This document shows positions 1 to 7,978 of a stretch of DNA of 64,000 nt, piece by piece. Below the pieces are notes generated by a model, which saw only the letters and a program-made list of their open reading frames with translations, was not told the origin of the DNA and did not search any database. Each line of letters starts with the position of its first letter. Position 1 is the stretch's first letter. The position numbers were made by a program, and so were the translations under genes. The stretch is taken from NCBI GenBank assembly GCA_017472865.1, contig JAFUNV010000050.1, positions 18,813-82,812 on the forward strand, in the 5' to 3' direction. This DNA comes from Ruminiclostridium sp. Its GTDB lineage: Bacteria > Bacillota > Clostridia > Oscillospirales > Ruminococcaceae.

Positions 1-768
1 AACCGCACGGAGCGCAAAATGATACATGAGATATTTTTCCTGGATAGTGGTTTCAAACTCTGAAATCTTTTCACAGTCGGATAACGCACCCGCCGCACAG
101 ACCATTCCGCCTATTTCTGAAGAACGCGCGGTAATTCCCACAGAAATATATCTGTCACCGGCTTTGAACTGTACATTTATGGCTGTCTTTCTGCCCGCCT
201 TTGCCATCATTACTTCAATAGCTGAACGGAATTCGTCCACATTATCGGGGTGGATATATTCCTCAAGACGCGTGCCGTTTTCCAGTTCAAGCCCCGGGTA
301 TCTGCTCTTCCAGATTTCGGGAATAAAGTAGGCATCTCCGTTTTCGTCCCAACGCCAGATTATATCATCGGTACATTCTGCCGCCGCTTCAAACAGCTCC
401 TTCTGCTGAGTACTGCTGCCTGAAACCATGCGTCTGCCCGCCATATAGTCTATCAGGGAATATATGAGCTTTGACGGGTTACCCTCAGCGGCGTTACATA
501 TTATATCACGTTCATCTTCAGCAAGAGTATTGCAAAGACGTTCAGTGGCGTCCTCAATGGGCCTTAAACGCTTTGCTGCCCCGACAGCTGCAAAAATCAT
601 AAGAGTAACAGCGATAACTATTACTGCGATACCCACCACAAGAATTACCTTGTCTTGATATTTAAAGGAAAGACTTATCACATATCCGCCGAGCACCGTA
701 ACAGGAACCAGACAGAACAGCGCAACAGCGCCTAAAATGTGCTTTTTAAAACGGTCAAAATAGCCCAT
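1..768 (-). CDS. Membrane sensor with PAS-like domain, C-terminus cut by window edge
   Basis: The reading frame is open from an ATG at 768 to the first base of the window, so at least 256 residues are present and the C-terminus is missing. An AGGGAGG-type ribosome binding site lies just upstream. The N-terminus has two hydrophobic segments (about residues 11-33 and 42-65) followed by a short linker with an RPIEDATERL stretch. From about residue 125 there is a PAS-like sensor region (ECTDDIIWRWDENGDAYF, then YPGLELENG and YIHPDNVDEF). Such proteins usually continue into a GGDEF, EAL or kinase output domain, which cannot be seen here. Membrane sensing is well supported; the output activity is unknown. 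Confidence 0.75.
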   Translation of the reverse strand, partial: MGYFDRFKKHILGAVALFCLVPVTVLGGYVISLSFKYQDKVILVVGIAVIVIAVTLMIFAAVGAAKRLRPIEDATERLCNTLAEDERDIICNAAEGNPSKLIYSLIDYMAGRRMVSGSSTQQKELFEAAAECTDDIIWRWDENGDAYFIPEIWKSRYPGLELENGTRLEEYIHPDNVDEFRSAIEVMMAKAGRKTAINVQFKAGDRYISVGITARSSEIGGMVCAAGALSDCEKISEFETTIQEKYLMYHFALRAV

Positions 769-797
769 ATAATCCCTCCGTAATCATAGTTAATTTT

Positions 798-826
798 ATT
801 ATAGCCTGTTACTGCGAAAAAGTCAA
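798..826 (-). promoter_or_regulatory. Sigma-A promoter of the PAS sensor gene
   Basis: Read on the minus strand, TTGACT (821-826) and TATAAT (798-803) are separated by exactly 17 bases and lie about 30 bases before the ATG at 768. Confidence 0.75.
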
Positions 827-851
827 TATTTTTTCATAAAAGGACAAAGAA

Positions 852-873
852 AAGGACGGTCGCTGCCGTCCTT
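852..873 (-). terminator. Terminator of metG
   Basis: AAGGACGG and CCGTCCTT form an 8-bp stem with a 6-base loop. On the minus strand the stem is followed by TTCTTTGTCCTTTT, downstream of the metG stop. Confidence 0.7.
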
Positions 874-882
874 ATTTTCTGA

Positions 883-2811
883 TTATCTTACAGTGCTTCC
901 GTTAGGAATATCGCCGTCAATGAATACAACTCTTACGTCGTCGCCTGCATCGCACGCAAGAAGCATACCCTGGCTTTCCTCGCCGCAGAGCTTTGCAGGT
1001 GCAAGGTTTGCAACGAAAATTATCTTCTTTCCGATGAGCTCTTCAGGTGTGTAGTAGTTTGCAATTCCCGAAACAATCTGTCTGCCGTCTCTGCCGTCGT
1101 CAATCTGGATTTTCAGAAGCTTCTTAGCCTTCTTCATCTTCTCGCAAGCAGTGATTTCGCCTGTTCTCAGCTTCACTTCAGCAAACTGGTCAATCTTTAT
1201 GATATTCGCCTTATCCAAATCCTCGTCTTCTTTCCATTCCTTCTTGGGACCGAGGAGAGCGTTGAGCTCTTCGATTTCCTTTTCCATATCAATTCTGGGG
1301 AAAAGCACCTCGCCCTTCTTGACGGTTACGTCAAGAGGCAGAACGCCGAACTGTGCCGCATTCTCATAAGTTACCATGCTTTCGTCTGCTCCTATCTGCT
1401 CCCACACCTTGGGCATAGCCGTAGGCATGAAAGGATAAAGGAGAGAAGAAGTAAGGCGGATAGTTTCAAGCAGATTGTAAAGGACTGTTGCAAGTCTGGG
1501 CTTGTTGGCTTCGTCCTTTGCAAGAACCCAGGGAGTGGTTTCGTCAATATACTTGTTTGCACGGGAAATTACCTTGAAGATTTCTTCAAGCGCCTTGGAA
1601 AGCTGTGCGTCGCCGATAAACTGTGCAACAGGCTCACGGAGCGCCTTTGCCATAGCGATAAGCTCGGTGTCAAGGTCATCGCTTACTCTGTCGGCAGGAA
1701 GAGTTCCGCCGAAATACTTGTCAACCATTGCCACTGTACGGGAAACAAGGTTACCAAGGTCGTTGGCAAGGTCAGTGTTGATTCTGCCTATCATGATTTC
1801 GTTGGAGAAATTGCAGTCGGAGCCATAGGGCATATCACGTAAAATCTGATAACGAACTGCGTCAACACCGTAACGTTCACCCAGTACAAAGGGGTCAATA
1901 ACGTTACCGAGAGACTTGCTCATCTTCTGACCGTTGAAATTAATCCAGCCGTGACCGTAAAGGCGCTTGGGCAGGGGTAAATCAAGCATCATAAGTATAG
2001 CAGGCCATACAATAGAATGGAAACGCACGATTTCCTTTGCGGTCATGTGCATATCCGCAGGCCAGTACTTGTCATAATCGCCATAAGCGCTGTTTTCATA
2101 TCCGAGAGCGCTGATATAGTTGGAAAGTGCATCAACCCATACGTAAACCACATGGCCTTCGTCAAAGTCCACGGGTACGCCCCATGTGAAGGTTGTACGG
2201 GATACGCATAAATCCTCAAGACCGGGCTTGATGAAATTGTTTACCATTTCGTTTACACGACTCTTGGGCTGGAGATAATTGGTTTCTGTGAGGAATTTTT
2301 CAATTCTGTCAGCGAAATCAGAAAGGCGGAGGAAGTAAGCCTCCTCGTCAGCCTCAACAACATCTCTGCCACAGTCGGGACACTTGCCGTCCACAAGCTG
2401 GGACTCTGTCCAGAAGCTTTCGCAGGGATTGCAGTACTTGCCTGTGTACTTGCCCTTATAGATATAGCCCTTGTCGTAAAGAGTCTTGAAAATCTTCTGT
2501 ACGGTTTCAATATGATAATCGTCAGTAGTTCTTACATAACGGTCATAGCTTACGTTCATGGTTTTCCACAGACGCTTGAAATTGTCAACGATAGGGTCAA
2601 CGTACTCCTTGGGAGTAACGCCCTGTTCCTTTGCCTTGAGCTCGATTTTCTGACCGTGCTCGTCTGTGCCTGTCAGAAACATTACGTCGTAGCCCTGCAT
2701 TCTCTTAAAACGCGCAATGGTATCGCAGGCTACGGTGGTGTAGCAGTGACCGATATGAGGATTTCCCGAAGGATAATAAATCGGGGTGGTTATATAGAAT
2801 TTTTCGCTCAT
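883..2811 (-). CDS. metG: Methionyl-tRNA synthetase
   Basis: Class I aminoacyl-tRNA synthetase that charges tRNA-Met in the cytoplasm. The 642-residue protein has the HIGH motif at residues 19-22, the KMSKS motif near residue 300 (GQKMSKSLGN) and a zinc knuckle of two CxxC pairs near residues 127-147 (YCNPCES and CPDCGRD). The last 100 or so residues form an EMAP/Trbp111-like tRNA-binding domain (KLRTGEI, ANLAPAKLCGEESQGMLL), so this is the long, dimerising form. The start has a GGAGG site upstream. It has its own promoter at 2973-3001, and a repeat element sits in its leader. No T-box is visible. Very confident. Confidence 0.98.
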   Translation of the reverse strand: MSEKFYITTPIYYPSGNPHIGHCYTTVACDTIARFKRMQGYDVMFLTGTDEHGQKIELKAKEQGVTPKEYVDPIVDNFKRLWKTMNVSYDRYVRTTDDYHIETVQKIFKTLYDKGYIYKGKYTGKYCNPCESFWTESQLVDGKCPDCGRDVVEADEEAYFLRLSDFADRIEKFLTETNYLQPKSRVNEMVNNFIKPGLEDLCVSRTTFTWGVPVDFDEGHVVYVWVDALSNYISALGYENSAYGDYDKYWPADMHMTAKEIVRFHSIVWPAILMMLDLPLPKRLYGHGWINFNGQKMSKSLGNVIDPFVLGERYGVDAVRYQILRDMPYGSDCNFSNEIMIGRINTDLANDLGNLVSRTVAMVDKYFGGTLPADRVSDDLDTELIAMAKALREPVAQFIGDAQLSKALEEIFKVISRANKYIDETTPWVLAKDEANKPRLATVLYNLLETIRLTSSLLYPFMPTAMPKVWEQIGADESMVTYENAAQFGVLPLDVTVKKGEVLFPRIDMEKEIEELNALLGPKKEWKEDEDLDKANIIKIDQFAEVKLRTGEITACEKMKKAKKLLKIQIDDGRDGRQIVSGIANYYTPEELIGKKIIFVANLAPAKLCGEESQGMLLACDAGDDVRVVFIDGDIPNGSTVR

Positions 2812-2826
2812 TTTTAACCTCCTGGT

Positions 2827-2967
2827 GATGAATAATGAATGATGAACGATGAATGATTGATGTGTCGGCTGCGCCGACGGATTAGAATTTTCAAATCAAT
2901 CCCGAAGGGATACCGTAATCCTTCATTTTTTCATCATTAATCATTCATCAATTCAGCATTGAATTAC
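2827..2967. repeat. MITE-like palindromic repeat in the metG leader
   Basis: Two inverted arms of about 65-70 bp face each other. Each arm begins with AATGAATGATGAA-like direct repeats and continues into a small perfect palindrome, GTCGGCTGCGCCGAC at about 2863-2877 in the left arm and ATCCCGAAGGGAT at about 2899-2911 in the right, with a GATT(T)-A/T-rich core between them. The same arm design flanks the gene at 6180-6530. There is no open frame inside. It lies between the metG promoter and start codon, so it is transcribed as leader RNA. Confidence 0.7.
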
Positions 2968-2972
2968 TGTTT

Positions 2973-3001
2973 ATTATACCACAAATCACCCATTTTGGCA
3001 A
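2973..3001 (-). promoter_or_regulatory. Sigma-A promoter of metG
   Basis: On the minus strand TTGCCA (2996-3001) and TATAAT (2973-2978) are 17 bases apart. Transcription from here would run through the repeat element at 2827-2967 before reaching metG. Confidence 0.75.
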
Positions 3002-3049
3002 TATGTAAAAATTTTTATAAGAAAAATTTACATTTTTCACATAAAAGAC

Positions 3050-3078
3050 TTGATTTTTTTTGAGTTTTCTATTAAAAT
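3050..3078 (+). promoter_or_regulatory. Probable sigma-A promoter of the CdaR-like regulator
   Basis: TTGATT (3050-3055) and TAAAAT (3073-3078) with a 17-base spacer, about 140 bases before the start at 3221, which implies a long leader. Confidence 0.6.
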
Positions 3079-3130
3079 AATATGTGAATATATCTGCGGC
3101 GGCTGATACCCGCAGAAAAGCAATAAAAAC

Positions 3131-3188
3131 TGACGTTTTCCGCCCCTATGCGTTGATTTTATCAAAGAGCCTCAAAGCGGGAGCGTCA
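3131..3188 (+). promoter_or_regulatory. Structured leader RNA of unknown type
   Basis: An outer stem pairs TGACG (3131-3135) with CGTCA (3184-3188), reinforced by TCCGC with GCGGG. An inner hairpin pairs TTGAT (3153-3157) with ATCAA (3161-3165). A further small hairpin, GGGCTGAAGCCC, lies at about 3193-3204 just before the ribosome binding site. I do not recognise a known riboswitch core. Confidence 0.35.
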
Positions 3189-3220
3189 AGGCGGGCTGAA
3201 GCCCGGAAAGGAATTTTATT

Positions 3221-4306
3221 ATGTCAAACAGATTATTTCAGGGCGTAGTTCATCAGATGCGTGATACCATCGGCAGAGTTATCGGCGTTATTGACGAAAA
3301 CGCAACAGTCGTAGCCTGCAGCGAGCTTTCCAGAATAGGCACCAGCAACGACTTCTTCACTATCGAGCTGGGTGAATCCCACGATATCTTTATCCGCGAC
3401 GGATATACATATAAGCCCTTCGGCGTTCACGTAAAGCCCGACTATGCGGTTTTCGTTGAAGGTACAGATGAAATCGCAGGCAAGTACGCGTCCATACTCG
3501 CTGTCTCCCTTTCCAGCATCAAGCAGTATTACGATGAAAAGTACGACCGCAACAATTTCATCAAGAATATCATTCTCGATAACGTACTCCCCGGCGATAT
3601 CAGCATTAAGTCCCGTGAGCTTCATTTCAACTCCGATATAAGCCGCGTCGTTTTCCTTATCAATATCGTTTCCAGCAACGATGTTTCCGCTTATGACGTT
3701 ATCCAGAACCTCTTCCCCGACAAGAACAAGGACTTTGTTTTCAATATTACTGAAACCGATATCGTACTGGTCAAGGAAATCAAGAACAATATCGACGTCA
3801 AGGATTTAGAGAAGCTTGCACGCTCCATTTCCGATACTCTCCAGACAGAGTTCTTCACAAGAGTAAATGTAGGTATCGGCACACCCGTTATGGGAGTAAA
3901 GGACCTTGCACGTTCCTTCAAGGAAGCACAGATTGCAATTGAAGTAGGTAAGGTATTCGACACAGAAAAGAATATCATCAGCTATGATAACCTCGGTATC
4001 GCAAGACTTATTTACCACCTCCCCACCACACTCTGCGAAACCTTCTTAAAGGAAGTTTTCAAGAAGGGCTCTATTGATTCTCTCGACCACGAAACCCTTT
4101 TCACTATCCAGCGTTTCTTCGAGAACAACCTGAACGTTTCCGAAACTTCCAGAAAGCTCTTCGTTCACAGAAATACACTGGTTTACAGACTTGACAAGAT
4201 AAAGAAGCTTACAGGTCTTGATTTAAGAGAGTTCGACCACGCGATTATCTTCAAGATTGCGCTTATGGTAAGAAAGTACCTCTCCGCAGACCCTGTTAAG
4301 TTCTGA
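3221..4306 (+). CDS. CdaR/PucR-family transcriptional regulator
   Basis: The protein has 361 residues. The C-terminal 60 or so residues (from FFENNLNVSETSRKLFVHRN onward) are the PucR/CdaR-type helix-turn-helix, with the family's typical HRNTLVYRLDKI helix. The middle (about residues 130-290) resembles the GGDEF-like domain of CdaR proteins, including GIG and AQIAIEVGK motifs. The N-terminus resembles a small ligand-sensing domain. Members respond to sugar diacids, purines or glycerate, but no catabolic operon is adjacent, so the ligand is unknown. It lies upstream of ftsE in the same orientation, separated by 185 bases with hairpins, and is probably a separate transcript. The start is preceded by GGAAAGGA. 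Confidence 0.85.
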   Translation: MSNRLFQGVVHQMRDTIGRVIGVIDENATVVACSELSRIGTSNDFFTIELGESHDIFIRDGYTYKPFGVHVKPDYAVFVEGTDEIAGKYASILAVSLSSIKQYYDEKYDRNNFIKNIILDNVLPGDISIKSRELHFNSDISRVVFLINIVSSNDVSAYDVIQNLFPDKNKDFVFNITETDIVLVKEIKNNIDVKDLEKLARSISDTLQTEFFTRVNVGIGTPVMGVKDLARSFKEAQIAIEVGKVFDTEKNIISYDNLGIARLIYHLPTTLCETFLKEVFKKGSIDSLDHETLFTIQRFFENNLNVSETSRKLFVHRNTLVYRLDKIKKLTGLDLREFDHAIIFKIALMVRKYLSADPVKF

Positions 4307-4363
4307 TTAATATTGCGACATCATCGGGGCGGCTTAACTATGCCGCCTCGCATAGTGTTTTTA

Positions 4364-4380
4364 TGCGGCTTTTTAAGCTG
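4364..4380 (+). terminator. Possible terminator after the CdaR-like gene
   Basis: GCGGCTT and AAGCTGC pair (one G-U) around a TTT loop and are followed by GTTTGTTG. A GTTGCACTGATGCAAC hairpin follows at about 4386-4401. The T tract is weak. Confidence 0.4.
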
Positions 4381-4491
4381 CGTTTGTTGCACTGATGCAA
4401 CCTTTTCCTCCCTTGCGGAGTCTTATTATATGGAAATAATTATGCCCCTTTTTTGTCATTTTTAAGCAAAAGAAAGGAGATTTTTACATAA

Positions 4492-5181
4492 ATGGTAGAA
4501 TTAAAGAACGTTGACGTTCACTATAACGACGGTATCAAGGGTGGTATCGACGCTCTGAACGACGTAAACCTACGCATAAACGATGGTGAATTTGTTTTTA
4601 TCGTCGGTAACAGCGGTGCGGGCAAGAGTACCCTTTTAAAGCTGCTCACTCGTGAAATCCAGCCCACCAGTGGCAGAGTATTTGTCAATGAATATAACCT
4701 CTCCAAGCTCAAAAACCGCAAGCTCCCCTACTTCCGCCGTTCCCTCGGAATGATTTTCCAGGACTTCCGTCTTATTCCGAACCTTACGGTGTACGAAAAT
4801 GTGGCTTTCGTGCTGAGAGTTATAGATAAATCCAAAAAATATATCCGCCAGAGAGTTCCATACGTGCTGAACCTCGTAAAGCTGGGCGATAAAGCCAAGT
4901 GCTATCCCAGCCAGCTTTCGGGCGGCGAGCAGCAGCGTGTGGCCATTGCCCGCGCTTTCGCCTGCGACCCCAAGATTATCATTGCCGATGAGCCTACGGG
5001 TAATATCGACCCCGAGCTTTCCTACGAAATCGTGGAGCTGCTCAAGGATATCAACGAGTGCGGAACTACCGTTATCATGGTAACCCACGAGCACGACCTT
5101 GTTAAATATTTCGGTGGTCGTATCATTAATTTAAAAGACGGGTCAGTTGACTTCGACGATTATATAGAAGGAGGAAACTGA
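4492..5181 (+). CDS. ftsE: Cell division ATP-binding protein FtsE
   Basis: ABC-type ATPase of 229 residues. It has Walker A (GNSGAGKST, about residues 40-48), the Q-loop ([10 protein letters not shown]), the ABC signature [15 protein letters not shown] and Walker B with the catalytic Glu ([12 protein letters not shown]). FtsE binds the membrane protein FtsX and passes ATP-driven conformational change to a periplasmic or extracellular wall hydrolase. ftsX follows after 2 bases. The start has an AAAGGAG site. Very confident. Confidence 0.97.
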   Translation: MVELKNVDVHYNDGIKGGIDALNDVNLRINDGEFVFIVGNSGAGKSTLLKLLTREIQPTSGRVFVNEYNLSKLKNRKLPYFRRSLGMIFQDFRLIPNLTVYENVAFVLRVIDKSKKYIRQRVPYVLNLVKLGDKAKCYPSQLSGGEQQRVAIARAFACDPKIIIADEPTGNIDPELSYEIVELLKDINECGTTVIMVTHEHDLVKYFGGRIINLKDGSVDFDDYIEGGN

Positions 5182-5183
5182 TT

Positions 5184-6086
5184 ATGAGAATGAGTAATTT
5201 CAGCTATCTGGTAAAACGAGGCGTAGGCTCCGTTTTCAGAAATGCCATGATGAGCTTTGCAAGCTTCTGCGTGCTGCTTGTAAGCCTTTTCTTAGTAAGC
5301 CTTGCGACTCTCGTTGCCCTCGATATCAACGTTATCATGTCCAACATTGAGGAAAAGAACGAAATCGAAATTTTTGTATACGGCGACGTAGAGGAATCTG
5401 TGCTCACCCACATTTCCGATGCAATCAACGTAAACACCAACACCCACAGCGTTATTTTCTACTCCAAGGAGGAAGCATGGGCTGACCAGCAGGAATCCAT
5501 GCCCGAGGTTGCGGAGCTTTTTGAATATCTCCCCGACAACCCCATGCCCCACACCTTCCGGGTTACAGTGAAGGATATCTCCCTTATTTCCCAGACGGCT
5601 GATGAATTCAACACTATCGAAGGCGTTGAAAAGGTTGTAGCCCCCTACGACTTTGCTTCTGCCCTTGTGGATATCCGCTCCACCCTTACAGTCATAGGCT
5701 TTGCCCTTCTTGCCGTGCTTATCCTTACCAGCATCATCATTATCTACAACTCCATCAGAAGCAGCGTTTATGCCCGCCAGAAGGAGCTTAATATCATGAA
5801 GGTGGTAGGTGCTACCAACTCCTTTGTAAAGATTCCGTTCTTTATTGAAGGTATGTTTATCGGTATTGCCGCAGGCGTGGCTTCATGGCTTATTACAAGA
5901 GTAACCTACAATGCCGTTGTTGGCCTTTTCAAGGAAAATCTCGAAATCTGGCAGATTTTCGGCATGGTTGACGTAATTTCCTTTGACAGTGTTACATGGT
6001 ATGTGCTTGCCGCAAACTGCATACTCGGCGCACTTCTCGGCGCAATAGGCACCGTTATCAGTACAGCGAAATATCTGAAGGTTTAA
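5184..6086 (+). CDS. ftsX: Cell division permease-like protein FtsX
   Basis: Integral membrane partner of FtsE with 300 residues. There is one N-terminal transmembrane helix (about residues 22-46), an extracellular domain (about 50-165) and three C-terminal helices (about 170-195, 218-240 and 272-295), the usual FtsX topology. The RQKELNIMKVVGATNSFV segment is the conserved cytoplasmic coupling loop. The EnvC-like peptidase downstream is its probable client; between them lies a gene flanked by inverted repeats. GAAGGAGG precedes the ATG and overlaps the end of ftsE, so translational coupling is likely. Confidence 0.96.
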   Translation: MRMSNFSYLVKRGVGSVFRNAMMSFASFCVLLVSLFLVSLATLVALDINVIMSNIEEKNEIEIFVYGDVEESVLTHISDAINVNTNTHSVIFYSKEEAWADQQESMPEVAELFEYLPDNPMPHTFRVTVKDISLISQTADEFNTIEGVEKVVAPYDFASALVDIRSTLTVIGFALLAVLILTSIIIIYNSIRSSVYARQKELNIMKVVGATNSFVKIPFFIEGMFIGIAAGVASWLITRVTYNAVVGLFKENLEIWQIFGMVDVISFDSVTWYVLAANCILGALLGAIGTVISTAKYLKV

Positions 6087-6104
6087 CGCTTTGCGTTAAA
6101 TCTT

Positions 6105-6594
6105 GATGAAAAATGAATGATTAATAATGAATGATTATTGTATCGCCTTCGGCGATTGATTTTGATAAGGTGATTTTCGATGAAGGAAAACGAATTAGCG
6201 ACCTATTCTATCGATTTGTCTGTTTCAATAGTAGAATTTTATAAGTGGCTTGTCGATCGTAAAAAGGAATTTGTCATGTCAAAACAAATCCTCCGAAGTG
6301 GCACAAGCGTAGGCGCAAACATTCATGAGGCACAATACGCAGTAAGCAAAGCGGATTTTATTTCAAAAATGCAGATCGCCCTTAAAGAAGTTTCTGAAAC
6401 CGAATACTGGATTATCGTTCTTGAACGAACGGGCTTTTTTGATGATAGCTTTAACTTTTTAAAAAGCAAGTGTATTTCAATAAAAAAGATGCTGATTGCC
6501 ACACTTAATACAATGAAGAAAAACATTTAAAAATTTGAAATCCATCGCCGAAGGCGATACCTAAATCATTCATCATTCATTCTTCATTATTACT
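6105..6594. mobile_element. Inverted-repeat-flanked element carrying a four-helix-bundle gene
   Basis: Left arm (about 6105-6170) and right arm (about 6531-6594) are inverted repeats of one another. Both contain AATGAATGAT-type direct repeats, then GT or GGT, then the identical palindrome ATCGCCTTCGGCGAT (6142-6156; reverse complement at 6544-6558), then a GATTT core. The only gene inside is at 6180-6530. There is no transposase. The element splits the otherwise tight ftsX-peptidase spacing. A gene-less relative is at 2827-2967. Mobility is inferred; no target-site duplication could be defined with certainty. Confidence 0.55.
6180..6530 (+). CDS. Four-helix-bundle protein, 23S rRNA intervening-sequence (S23/IVP) family
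   Basis: The protein has 116 residues. The conserved core of the family is clear: SKQILRSGTSVGANIHEA at about residues 34-51, then KADFISKMQIALKEVSETEYWI. Known relatives form pentameric four-helix bundles, occur inside 23S rRNA intervening sequences in spirochaetes and Coxiella, and include the accessory Avd protein of diversity-generating retroelements. The molecular function is not established. Here it is neither in an rRNA gene nor near a reverse transcriptase. It lies between inverted repeats within the ftsEX operon, in the operon's direction. The start is supported by AAGGTG upstream. Family assignment is strong, role unknown. Confidence 0.88.
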   Translation: MKENELATYSIDLSVSIVEFYKWLVDRKKEFVMSKQILRSGTSVGANIHEAQYAVSKADFISKMQIALKEVSETEYWIIVLERTGFFDDSFNFLKSKCISIKKMLIATLNTMKKNI

Positions 6595-6632
6595 CATACA
6601 CACCCACCCCCTAAGAAGGAGGAAAAATAATT

Positions 6633-7961
6633 ATGAATTATCACACCCTAAAAAAAATTATCCGTCCGACAGCTTTTGCTTGCGCGTTCTGTCTTATGTG
6701 CGGTATAATGGGAAGCAAAGCGGATATCCGCCCCACCGCCGCCGCAACTCAGGCGGAGCTTGAAGCCCTCATCAAGCAGAACGAAGAGCATATCGCCGAG
6801 CTTGAAAATAAAATTGCTTCGACCGAAGGCGATATTGCCGCTAACGAAGAGCTTTCTGCCGCTTATTATCAGAAATTTATGGCTCAGCAGGAACAGGTTG
6901 ACCTGCTCAATAACAAGCTTTACGTAAAGGAACAGGAAATTGCCGCCAAAGAGCAGGAAATTGCCGATGTTGAGCTTATTATTGCGGAAACCGAACAGAA
7001 AATTGCCGATAAGAAGGTTGAAATCGCAACCCTCGACGCGCAGAATAAGGACAATATCTACCGCTTCGGTCAGATTATCCGCACAATGTACATAAACGAC
7101 ACCGATGATGTGCTCAGTATTCTTGCAGGCTCTGCGGATTTCTACGATATCTTCGTAAGAACCGAGATGATGCAGAGTGCCTCTGACCAGAACTACGACT
7201 TCATGAATCAGCTCCTTGACGATATACATCGTCTTGAGGACGAGCAGGTTCAGCTGGAAAAGGACGTAGCTCAGCTTGAAGAGGACAAGGAAGCCCTTGA
7301 AGAACAGAAGCAGGTGCTTCAGGACGAGCATACTCTTCTTGACGAGGAAAGAGCCTATTCAAACAAGCTGGCGGCTCAGTACACCGAGGAATACAATAAC
7401 TACGAAACCCAGATTGCGAACCTCGAATATCTGAAGGACGTTTACGCCGAAGAAAAGCGTGTAAGCCTTGCGGAAATCGAAGCTTATGAAAAGCAGATTG
7501 ACGAAATTATCCGTCAGGCACAGCTTGCCGCAAGTAACTCGGTAGTTTACGACCAGGGCGAGTGGTGGTGGCCTCTCGACCCCAAGTTCACACTTATTAC
7601 GACATATTTCGGCTACGACCCCTGGAGAGGCGGCAACCACGGCGCAATTGATATCGGCAACGGCGGTATCAACGGTGCAAATATCTACGCTATGAAGGGC
7701 GGAGAGGTAATCGTTGCAAAGACAACCTACACCCCCGGTTATGACTACGGAATGTATGTGGTTATCGACCACGGTGACGGCTACCAGTCGCTTTACGCTC
7801 ACTGCAGCGCTATCTACGTAAGCGTAGGTCAGATGGTCAACAAGGGCGACACTATCGCCGCCGTAGGCTCTACGGGCTGGTCAACAGGTCCTCACCTCCA
7901 TTTTGAAATCCGTAAGGACGGTCAGAGAGTCGACCCGCTGAATTATGTAAGCGTACCTTAA
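6633..7961 (+). CDS. EnvC-like murein hydrolase with coiled coil and M23 (LytM) domain
   Basis: Secreted protein of 442 residues with an N-terminal hydrophobic signal (about residues 10-30). A long coiled coil of Glu/Gln/Lys heptads (about 38-300) is followed by a C-terminal M23 peptidase domain (about 325-435). The zinc-site motifs look intact: HGAID (H-x3-D), then LYAHC and GPHLHFEIR (HxH). Together with FtsEX upstream this matches the FtsEX-activated EnvC/PcsB/CwlO-type hydrolases; the coiled coil is expected to contact FtsX. Because the metal ligands are present it could cut peptidoglycan itself rather than only activate amidases. The ATG follows a GAAGGAGG site. Confidence 0.92.
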   Translation: MNYHTLKKIIRPTAFACAFCLMCGIMGSKADIRPTAAATQAELEALIKQNEEHIAELENKIASTEGDIAANEELSAAYYQKFMAQQEQVDLLNNKLYVKEQEIAAKEQEIADVELIIAETEQKIADKKVEIATLDAQNKDNIYRFGQIIRTMYINDTDDVLSILAGSADFYDIFVRTEMMQSASDQNYDFMNQLLDDIHRLEDEQVQLEKDVAQLEEDKEALEEQKQVLQDEHTLLDEERAYSNKLAAQYTEEYNNYETQIANLEYLKDVYAEEKRVSLAEIEAYEKQIDEIIRQAQLAASNSVVYDQGEWWWPLDPKFTLITTYFGYDPWRGGNHGAIDIGNGGINGANIYAMKGGEVIVAKTTYTPGYDYGMYVVIDHGDGYQSLYAHCSAIYVSVGQMVNKGDTIAAVGSTGWSTGPHLHFEIRKDGQRVDPLNYVSVP

Positions 7962-7978
7962 GAAAGGCTAGACATAAA

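Noticed and set aside
1-700. Short plus-strand open frames opposite the PAS sensor
   Set aside because: They lack ribosome sites and are the complement of a continuous minus-strand frame with clear protein motifs.
2812-3049. A T-box or other tRNA-sensing leader for metG, and likewise for lysS and thrS
   Set aside because: No AGGGTGGNACCGCG-like antiterminator sequence or following terminator is present; the metG leader structure is explained by the inverted-repeat element.
3080-3220. A cyclic-di-GMP or similar known riboswitch before the CdaR-like gene
   Set aside because: Stems are present but the conserved loops of the riboswitch classes I know are not.
6105-6594. An rRNA intervening sequence or a diversity-generating retroelement
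   Set aside because: No rRNA gene, reverse transcriptase, template repeat or variable target gene is in the window.
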